A stretch of DNA of 64,000 nt from an uncultured Eubacteriales bacterium (GTDB lineage: Bacteria > Bacillota > Clostridia > Christensenellales > Aristaeellaceae), in NCBI GenBank assembly GCA_900316415.1, contig ONCV01000001.1:124001-188000 (forward strand), read 5' to 3'. The position numbers and the translations under genes are program-made. Numbering within the stretch: position 1 is the stretch's first letter; each line of letters opens with the position of its first letter. Shown piece after piece: positions 17,220-25,100 of the stretch. The notes under the pieces were generated by a model. That model saw only the letters and a list, made by a program, of their open reading frames with translations. It ran no database searches and was not told the DNA's origin.

Positions 17220-19298
17220 ATGCGATTTGAACAGCAAGGGAGCCGGCTTCTGATTCTGGAGGGAAACAGCCAGCTGTGGATCGATCCCTGGGGAGAGGAC
17301 AGCGTCCGCATCCGGATGACCCAGGAAACGCAGATGGACGCGAACGACTGGGCGCTGTCGGAGCCCGTGGCGGAAATCCGGCCGGAGATCCGCTTCGAGG
17401 AGGTGGACATCACCGATCCCTGGTACCGGGGAGCGGAATGGGCGCAGTATCACCGGACCGGGACGCAGGTCACGTACACGAACGGAAAGCTGACGGTGCG
17501 GGTTTCCCCGGAGGGCTGGCTCAGCTTTTACAACCAGAAGGGCGAGCTGCTGACGGAGGAATACTGGCGGAACCGGAACCGGCTGAACCGGTATTCCACC
17601 TCGCTGCGGATTTCCTCCCGGGTGCTCAAGCCGATCCCGGGAACCTCGGATTACGCGCTGACCGCGCGGTTTGAAGCCTTCCCCGGGGAAAAGATCTTCG
17701 GCATGGGGCAGTATCAGGACCAGCGGCTGGACAAGAAGGGCTCGGTGCTGGAGCTGAGCCCGCGTAATTCCCAGTCCTGTGTGCCGTTCTATGTCAGCAG
17801 CCGGGGATACGGCTTCCTGTGGAACAACCCGGCGGTGGGCCAGGTGGTCTTCGGAGAGAACCGGACGGAATGGACGATCCGCTCCACCCGGAAGATGGAC
17901 TACTATATTACCTGCGGCGATACCCCGGCGGAGATCGAAGCGCACTATTCCGCCGCGACGGGACGGACCCCGATGATGCCGGAGTACGGCATGGGATACT
18001 GGCAGTGCAAGCTGCGCTACCGGACGCAGGAGGAGCTGCTTTCGGTCGCCCGGGAGCACAAGCGCCGCGGCCTGCCCATGGACGCCATCGTGGTGGACTT
18101 TTTCCACTGGACCCGGCAGGGAGACTATAAATTCGAGCCCCTGGACTGGCCGGATCCCGACGCGATGGTGAAGGAGCTGCGGGAAATGGGCATCGAGACG
18201 GTGGTTTCCGTCTGGCCGACCGTGGATGAGAAGAGCGAAAACTACGCGGAGATGGCGGACCGGGGCTATCTGGTCCGGACGGACCGGGGGAACGACGTTT
18301 CCACCTGGATGGGCGCGGCGGTCTATTTCGACGCCACGAATCCCGGAACGCAGAAATTCGTCTGGGACCGGTGCCGGGAAAACTATTACGCCAAAGGCAT
18401 CCGCTGCTTCTGGCTGGATGAGGCGGAGCCGGAATACAACGATTATGAGTTTGACAATTACCGCTACTGGGCGGGACCGGCGCTGCAGTGCGCGAACCTG
18501 TATTCCGTGGGATACGCGAAGGGCTTCTATGAGGGCCTCCGGGCGGCGGGAGAGAAGGAGATCCTGTCCCTGATCCGCTGCGCCTGGGCGGGAAGCCAGA
18601 AATACGCGACGCTGGTGTGGAGCGGCGATGTCTGCTCCTCCTTCCGGTCGATGAGGGAGCAGCTGCAGTGCGGGCTTTCCATGGCCATGGCGGGCATTCC
18701 CTGGTGGACCTGCGACCTGGGGGGCTTTATGGGCGGGGACAGCACCGATCCCGGCTTCCGGGAACTGCTGGTGCGCTGGTTTGCCTGGGGATGCTTTCTG
18801 CCGGTGTTCCGGATGCACGGGGAGCGTTGCCCCTGGCATGAGCGGGAGCAGGAATACCGCAACGGCGTGCGGCAGATGAGCTCCGGGCGGGACAATGAGG
18901 TCTGGAGCTTCGGGGAGGAGAATACCCCGATTCTCAGCCGCTATCTGTTCATCCGGGAGAAGCTGCGCCCGTATGTCCGCCGGCTGATGAAGGACGCCCA
19001 TGAGACCGGCGCCCCGGTGATGCGGCCGCTGTTCTACGATTTCCCGGAGGATCCGGAGGCGGCGGCGACGGAGGACTGCTACATGTTCGGACCGGATCTG
19101 CTGGTGGCGCCGGTCATGGAAGCGGGCGTCACGGAGCGGACGCTCTACCTGCCGAAGGGCGCCGTCTGGAAGGACGCGTACACCGGAAAGATCCTGGAGG
19201 GCGGGCAGAAGGTGACCGTCCCCGCTCCGATCGATGTGATTCCCGTGATGATCCGGGACGGGGCGGAGATCGAAATCTATGATCAGCCCTCCGCGTAA
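17220..19298 (+). CDS. Glycoside hydrolase family 31 (alpha-glucosidase / alpha-xylosidase type)
   Basis: A 692-residue cytosolic enzyme, with no signal peptide. The N-terminal beta domain (to about residue 255) contains the GH31 pattern FGMGQYQDQRLDKKGS. The catalytic barrel carries the nucleophile in FWLDEAEPEY (Asp400) and the acid/base in WSGDVCSSF (Asp470). The segment GYWQCKLRYRTQEELL is typical of the alpha-xylosidase branch. The C-terminal part holds the family's beta-sandwich (FGPDLLVAPVM). The start was taken at MRFEQQGS behind AAGGAGG; earlier codons in frame lie within the promoter. It has its own promoter and terminator and no sugar transporter beside it. Alpha-xylosidase or alpha-glucosidase is the likely activity; I cannot decide between them. 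Confidence 0.92.
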   Translation: MRFEQQGSRLLILEGNSQLWIDPWGEDSVRIRMTQETQMDANDWALSEPVAEIRPEIRFEEVDITDPWYRGAEWAQYHRTGTQVTYTNGKLTVRVSPEGWLSFYNQKGELLTEEYWRNRNRLNRYSTSLRISSRVLKPIPGTSDYALTARFEAFPGEKIFGMGQYQDQRLDKKGSVLELSPRNSQSCVPFYVSSRGYGFLWNNPAVGQVVFGENRTEWTIRSTRKMDYYITCGDTPAEIEAHYSAATGRTPMMPEYGMGYWQCKLRYRTQEELLSVAREHKRRGLPMDAIVVDFFHWTRQGDYKFEPLDWPDPDAMVKELREMGIETVVSVWPTVDEKSENYAEMADRGYLVRTDRGNDVSTWMGAAVYFDATNPGTQKFVWDRCRENYYAKGIRCFWLDEAEPEYNDYEFDNYRYWAGPALQCANLYSVGYAKGFYEGLRAAGEKEILSLIRCAWAGSQKYATLVWSGDVCSSFRSMREQLQCGLSMAMAGIPWWTCDLGGFMGGDSTDPGFRELLVRWFAWGCFLPVFRMHGERCPWHEREQEYRNGVRQMSSGRDNEVWSFGEENTPILSRYLFIREKLRPYVRRLMKDAHETGAPVMRPLFYDFPEDPEAAATEDCYMFGPDLLVAPVMEAGVTERTLYLPKGAVWKDAYTGKILEGGQKVTVPAPIDVIPVMIRDGAEIEIYDQPSA

Positions 19299-19310
19299 GA
19301 CGGAAAAACC

Positions 19311-19353
19311 CATGCGAAAAGCCCGCGGCAAAAATCCGCGGGCTTTTCGCATG
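19311..19353. terminator. Bidirectional terminator between the GH31 gene and the metallophosphoesterase gene
   Basis: Perfect 18-bp stem (CATGCGAAAAGCCCGCGG and complement) with a 7-base loop. T-rich arms on both strands serve the convergent genes. Confidence 0.9.
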
Positions 19354-19358
19354 CCGTG

Positions 19359-20048
19359 TCAGAAATGCTCGAATTCCTCGCCGGGCTCGCTGCGCCGGAG
19401 CATCCTCCGGAGCGCCAGGCGCCGGGGAGGCGTTTCCACCTGCCATTCATCGGGCCAGTCATAGGAATAGCTGCCGCAGGCGTTGATGACGGGAATCCCG
19501 TCCCATTCCCGCTCGCGGACGAACTTCGAGGCGGAATAGGCCTGATGCACATGGCCGTGGAACATGACCCGGGGCCGGTACTGGCTCAGCAGGGGCTTGA
19601 AGCATTCGAAGCCCCGGTGGGGAAGATCCGTCTGATCCCCCAGGCCGGCGATGGGAGAATGGGTCAGCAGCAGGTCAAACCCGCCCGTCCCCCGAAGTTC
19701 CCGGCGCAGGCGGCGGATGCGGTTCGCCATTTCCTCCTCCGAGAACATGCAGGGGTGATCCGGCTGATACCGCATGGAGCCGCCCAGCCCCAGAATGCGG
19801 ATTCCGCGGACCATGACTACATGGCCCTCGGCGTTGATGCATCCCTCCGGGGGGCGCTTCTCGTAGCTCCGGTCGTGGTTGCCGTGGACATAGACCACGG
19901 GGGCGGAGCTGAAGCAGGTCAGATAGCTGAGGTAGGAGGAGGGCAGATCGCCGCAGGAGAGGATCAGACCGGCCTCCCGCAGGGTATCCCTGCCGTATTC
20001 ACTCCAGAGCCGCTGAACCGGTTCATCCGCCAGGACCAGGATTCGCAT
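19359..20048 (-). CDS. Metallophosphoesterase family protein
   Basis: A 229-residue calcineurin-like phosphoesterase. Metal-binding motifs are seen in order: ILVLADEP (first Asp), ILSCGDLP, VYVHGNHD, LLLTHSP and MFHGHVH. The usual DxH of the first motif is DEP here, so one metal ligand may differ from the standard. The protein has no signal peptide or membrane segment. It begins 25 bases after the stop of the BMP-type gene on the same strand, with AAGGAGCT upstream, so the two form one operon. The phosphorylated substrate is unknown; the family includes phosphodiesterases for nucleotides and nucleic acids. Confidence 0.85.
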   Translation of the reverse strand: MRILVLADEPVQRLWSEYGRDTLREAGLILSCGDLPSSYLSYLTCFSSAPVVYVHGNHDRSYEKRPPEGCINAEGHVVMVRGIRILGLGGSMRYQPDHPCMFSEEEMANRIRRLRRELRGTGGFDLLLTHSPIAGLGDQTDLPHRGFECFKPLLSQYRPRVMFHGHVHQAYSASKFVREREWDGIPVINACGSYSYDWPDEWQVETPPRRLALRRMLRRSEPGEEFEHF

Positions 20049-20073
20049 GCTTGCTCAGCTCCTTGCCGTCATA

Positions 20074-22014
20074 TTATTTCTGGGGATTGGTCCAGGAAAT
20101 GGAGCCCACGTCTGCCTGGGCCAGGCTTCCGATACCCTGGGTCAGCACCAGGGCCTGGGCGGAGGGAACCAGTTCCTCCGGGGCCGGGAGGGAGCCCACC
20201 ACGCAGTCCGCCAGGTAGTCCATGCAGAGCACCTCCGCGGGGGTCAGCCGCTGATCCTCCATGCAGCGGACGGCGCCGGACTGATCCCGCAGCTCGCCCT
20301 CGAAGGGGGTGAAGGCCTGCTCCCGGAACTGGGTCCGGAAATTCCGGATCAGCCGGACCGTGGCAGGATGGCAGCGGGAGGAGAAGGCGATATCCAGGGT
20401 ATCCGATCCAATGCCCCACCAGTAGGACAGGGAGGAGCTGCTGCTTTCGGATGCCGCGTCGAAAACGCCCTTGAGCATCTGCTCCATCACATGGCGGTAG
20501 AAGATGCCCCAGCGGGGAATCAGGGTCGCCATGGAGATGATTTCCCCGCCGCTGCGCACATAGAGCCCGGAATCCCGGGAGCCGCGGGTGGGGGCGGTCA
20601 GATCCCGGTTGCAGACCACCCGGATTTCGGGATCGTGGAAGGGCTCCTGAATGTCAAAATCCTTCAGGGAGGTCCAGTTCAGATAGATCTTCGCCTCCGG
20701 ATTCACCATCCGGGCGCCGATGGCAAAGGCATTGATCATGGAGGGAGAGCCGTAGATGGGATAATCGGCGATATAGCCGATCTTTCCGTTCCCGGAAAGA
20801 ATCCCCGCCAGCATTCCCAGCAGGAATTTGGCCTCATAGAAGCGCAGGTAATAGGTGTGCACATGCCGGTATCCCGCCAGCTGGCTGGAAACCAGCAGCT
20901 TGGTCTCCGGATGCCGGAGCGAGGGCTCCACGCAGCTGTTCAGCATGACCGGGGAGGTGGCGAAGATCACGTTGAAGCCCTCGGAAATCAGCTTCTCGAT
21001 CTCTGCCTCCGCCTCGGACCGGGAGGGGACGATCCGGTTCACGGTTTCCACCCGGTCCCCCAGCTTTTCCTGGGCCTCCAGCCGGCCGAGGTCATGCCAG
21101 TAGTTCCAGGCGGATTCCTCAATGGGATTGGTGTAGAGGAAGGCCGCCTTGATATGGCTGGGATGAAAGAGGGAACGGAGCAGGCCGGGGGCCGGATCCC
21201 GGTCGCTGTGCTCCATGACCAGGTTCATGGTCTCGTCCCGCAGCAGGAAATCATCCTGCATCAGCCGGAGGTTCTTCTGCACCTCGTCCAGGGACGCGTC
21301 CCGGACGTCCTGATAGCCGAAGGCCAGCAGCCAGCGAAGGAACGCGTCCCCCGCGGGCATGGCGGGCCGGTCCTGCATGATCTCCCGATAGGCGGAATAG
21401 AAATACCGGAACAGCTTCCGCAGGGACAGGATCTCCTCCTGGGTCCAGGTTTCCCCGGCGCGGACGCCGGGAAGACCGGCCAGCCGGTCGTAGGAGCCGG
21501 GCCGGCTGAAGAACAGGTCGTACAGGCCGGTGGCCCGGCTGAAGGCGCAGTATTCAAAATAGGCGATGGAGGCAGGGGTATCCTCCCGGAGGGGAATGAC
21601 CCGGGTCACGTCCGCCTCCAGATAGTCGGCCCCGAGGAATTTCATCACGCTGACCCGCTTGTTTCCCTCAATCAGGTAATAATACCCCAGGTATTCCAGC
21701 ACCTTGACCGGATCGCGCAGGCCTTCCGCTTCGACGCTTTCGTACAGGCTGGCCCATTTTCCGGAAAACTCGGAATTGCTTTCCAGAATCGGCATGAAGT
21801 TGTTGGCAAAGGCAAAGGAACGGCCCCGGGACACGGAGCCCGCGACCCGCTCCAGCGGAATGCTCATGATGCCCAGGGGGAGCCGGTCCAGCGAGTTCAG
21901 CGTGGGCACCTTTTCCTCCAGCACGGGCAGATAGGGATCCCGGTTCTGCTGGACGGCCTGGGTGTAGGCCTTCAGGCCCTTCTGACGGGCCCGGGTGTAA
22001 TACTTGATATCCAT
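20074..22014 (-). CDS. Cytosolic BMP/PnrA-type binding protein with a ParB-like N-terminal domain
   Basis: A 646-residue protein without signal peptide or lipobox. Residues about 60-130 resemble a ParB/Sulfiredoxin-like fold; the segment YYLIEGNKRVSVMKFLGAD (about 112-130) matches the ParB pattern of an EGN(H/K)R motif. From about residue 285 there is a BMP (PnrA/Med) basic-membrane-protein domain: IKAAFLYTNPIEESAWNYWHDLGR, then FNVIFATSPVML, KLLVSSQLAGYRHVHTYYLRFYEAKFLLGMLAG and KIGYIADYPIYGSPSMINAFAIGARMV. BMP proteins normally bind nucleosides outside the cell; this one should be inside, like the regulator Med. The promoter TTGCAT-17-TATCAT lies upstream, and the metallophosphoesterase gene follows. 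A sensor role for a nucleoside-like ligand is inference. Confidence 0.8.
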   Translation of the reverse strand: MDIKYYTRARQKGLKAYTQAVQQNRDPYLPVLEEKVPTLNSLDRLPLGIMSIPLERVAGSVSRGRSFAFANNFMPILESNSEFSGKWASLYESVEAEGLRDPVKVLEYLGYYYLIEGNKRVSVMKFLGADYLEADVTRVIPLREDTPASIAYFEYCAFSRATGLYDLFFSRPGSYDRLAGLPGVRAGETWTQEEILSLRKLFRYFYSAYREIMQDRPAMPAGDAFLRWLLAFGYQDVRDASLDEVQKNLRLMQDDFLLRDETMNLVMEHSDRDPAPGLLRSLFHPSHIKAAFLYTNPIEESAWNYWHDLGRLEAQEKLGDRVETVNRIVPSRSEAEAEIEKLISEGFNVIFATSPVMLNSCVEPSLRHPETKLLVSSQLAGYRHVHTYYLRFYEAKFLLGMLAGILSGNGKIGYIADYPIYGSPSMINAFAIGARMVNPEAKIYLNWTSLKDFDIQEPFHDPEIRVVCNRDLTAPTRGSRDSGLYVRSGGEIISMATLIPRWGIFYRHVMEQMLKGVFDAASESSSSSLSYWWGIGSDTLDIAFSSRCHPATVRLIRNFRTQFREQAFTPFEGELRDQSGAVRCMEDQRLTPAEVLCMDYLADCVVGSLPAPEELVPSAQALVLTQGIGSLAQADVGSISWTNPQK

Positions 22015-22056
22015 AGATAATCCTTTCTCTGATAGTCCCCCGCAGGGGCAGGATCC

Positions 22057-22085
22057 ATGATAGCATGGAACGGCGGAAAATGCAA
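22057..22085 (-). promoter_or_regulatory. Sigma-A promoter of the BMP / metallophosphoesterase operon
   Basis: On the minus strand: TTGCAT (22080-22085), 17-base spacer, TATCAT (22057-22062) with TG one base upstream of the -10. Confidence 0.7.
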
Positions 22086-22185
22086 AAGCAGGGTTTTTCC
22101 TTCCCGGTGAAGAATTATTCCCTGTTATGGGTTTCGGCATGGCCGCCCGCGAACGACAGATTCCGAGGAAAGAGGGATTCCGTCC

Positions 22186-25100
22186 TTGAAAGCATTTTAT
22201 CTTCCCCTGGGGAACGGGGCCGGCCGCGGCCTTCCCCGGGTGCTGACCGCGATGAGCTGCGGCGCGGCCCGGCAGACGCCGGAGGTCTCCGTGCTTCGGA
22301 TTGCCCTGAACCGTCCGGAGGATGTGGCGGACCGGCTGCTGGCCGATCTGAACGCCTGCCACCGGCTGCTGGGCGGGGAGGAGGCCTTTGCCTTCTTCCG
22401 GACGGAATGGCGCTGCGGACAGTGGATTCCGACGCTTCCGGAGCGGGATGCGCTGGCGGAGGGAGAGGAAAGCAGGCTGCTGCTTCAGGCCCTCCGGGGA
22501 GACGGGGTGCCCTTTTCCTTCCGGACGGACCGGGAGGCGGCGGAGTGGAGCATGTCCGCCCTGCTGGACCGGATGGCGGAGGAGACCTCCGGCTCCGGGG
22601 ACGAGAACGCGCCCTTCCTGTCCTTCCTTGCGGAGGTGCAGGCATGCCTGGACGCGGGCGAGGAGGTCCGGATCCTGCTGGCGTGCGACCTGACGGAAGA
22701 GGATGCGGCCGGGATGACCCTGGCGCTGCTTCGCTTTCTGCGGGGCCGGTTTCCGGAAAACGCCCCCTTCCTGGGGCTGATCGGGCTGGTTCGTTCCTCC
22801 GGCGCCGCGCCGGAGGGCGCGGGAGCGGCCAGCGGCTTCCTGGCCGCGCTGCGGGACCGGGATCTGCTCCGGGTTTCCGACGACCGGACGACGTCCGGGG
22901 CGGATGCCTTCTGGCTGCTGGGGCTGCCCGCCTCCCTGCGTGGCGCGGAGGACGGCGGCCTGCTGCTGGACTGGGCGGCGGCCCGGGTGATGGGAGAGGT
23001 CTGGACGGGAAGGAGCCGTCCCGCCTCCGGACTGCATACCCGGGAGATGCCGGGGATTCTGACGCTGCACTCCCTGGGGCAGGAGGCCGCGGCGGCCGCC
23101 ACCTTCCTGCGGGGAAGCGTCTGGTGCCTGAGCGATCTGTTTCCCGCCCTGCGCTCCTGGTTTGAGCACCCCGCGCTTCTGCGCTCCCTGGCTCCGGCCA
23201 CCCGGGGCGGCCTGTTCCGCAGGCTCTTCCGGGATCCGGGAGAGGGCGGAAAGGCGCCGGAGGAGCTGAACGTGCTGGAGAGGACGATGCGGGTTTTCTG
23301 CCTGGAGACCCTGACCCTGATCCGGACGCTCCCGGTCTTCCTGCGGGAGGCGGAGGTCTCGGATGCGCTCTGGCATGAGGCGGTTCAGGCCTGCGGACGG
23401 ACGGTCACGCTGGCCTCGGAATATGATGTGCGCCGGAAGGAAGCGGAGGATTCCGGCGTGGACAAGGTGCAGCCGGTGCATCGCGACTCCCTGTCGGACA
23501 CGGAGGAGGAAAAGCTGATCCACAGCCTGGACCGGCTGGGCGAGGATGTGGCGGCGGCCCAGGGCGAGCGGGCGGAGGTGTTCCGCCGGATGGGCGGCTA
23601 TCCGGCCCGCGCCGCGCTGGAGGACTGCCTGGCCAAATGCCGGGTGGCGGAGGTCAGCGCCCGGGAGAAGATGATTCAGATGCCGGCGGGAACGCCGGAG
23701 GAGCGGTACGCGCTGGGGATGCAGGAGCGCCGGGTGCGCCTGCTGAAGGCCGCCATTGCCCGGTGTGAGGCGGACCTGCGGGCGGCAAAGGCCTGGCCGG
23801 AGCTGAGCCGGGCCGGAAGCCTGCGCCCGTCCCAGCCCTGCGGGGGCGAAATGCTGGATCCCGCCCTGGCGGAGCACCTGGCGGCGCTGCTGACGGCGGA
23901 GGGGGACAGCGCCGCGGAGCAGGCGAAAGCGGTCCGGGACGGACTGAGCGGCATGCTGAAGGGCTTTGTGCTCAATGACGCAAAAATGCTGCTGAAGAAC
24001 CTGCTGTCCGTCTGCCGCCAGCCGGAGGAGCAGACCCCGATGCGGAGCCTGATGGCGGGCGTGTTTTCCGTCTGCGGCGTGGAAATCTCCGGGCTGCGGT
24101 TCCAGAGCGCCGGCACGGTGCCGGACCTGGCGCTGCTGCCGGATCTGACGGAGGAGGGGAGCTTCTTCTCCATTGTTTCGGCGCCGGAGAGGCTGCTGAC
24201 GCCGGAGGCGGAGGACCGGACCGCCCGGGACCGGGGCCTGCTGGCCCTGATGATCCTGCGGCAGTACCGCCGGGGCGGCCCCCTGGAAGCCGGGCTGGAG
24301 GTGCTTCCCCTGCGGGAGGAGGATTCCGGGCTGATCCGGATTTACCTTTCCTCCCGGGGCCTGAAGGAAGCCTTCCTCTGCTCCCTGCGGATGGGGGAGG
24401 GGGAGACGCTGCGCCGCCAGCCCCTGGCGGTGATTCTGCCCGGGCGGGGCCTGGAGCCGGCGCGGCTGCAGACGGAGGGAATGAGCCTGGTGCCCTCCTT
24501 CGCCTGCTGGCTGGACCGGGAAAACCGGGTTTTTCAGGATCCCTGCGCCTATCTGAGCGAAGGGGACCGGCAGATTCTGACCCAGCAGCTGACCCGGCTG
24601 CGGGCGGCCCTGAACGACGCGCCGAACCGGGACCTGGCGGATTTCCTCAGCGACTGGCACCGGGATATCATGCAGTCCGCCCGGCAGGAGAAGGAGGAGG
24701 ACGACCTGCGCCGCCGGCTTCGGATTGTCTGCGGGCTGACCCGGCTTCCCATCTGGCAGAAAGAGCTTCGGAAGGTGTCGTCGTTTTTCGAATCCGGCCT
24801 GACGGAGGACGCCGTCTGCGGCGCCCTGGCGGGCCGGGAGGAATTTGAGGCGGCTGCCGGACAGACGGCGGAGGAGACCCTCTATCTGTTCCGGGGAACG
24901 CCCATCGCGCGGGAAAACGCGAAACGGCTGATCGAAGGAACGCGGGTGCCGGAGGAGCCGCTCTATCTGAGCTCCCTGGACACGGAATGCGACATTCTGT
25001 TCCATTCCTCCGACGATTATCATGATGCCCTGGCGGCCGGGCTGCAGGATCTGCTGCGCCGGTATCCCGGCGCGGAGCCGGAGGCGCGGGAAACCGCGGA

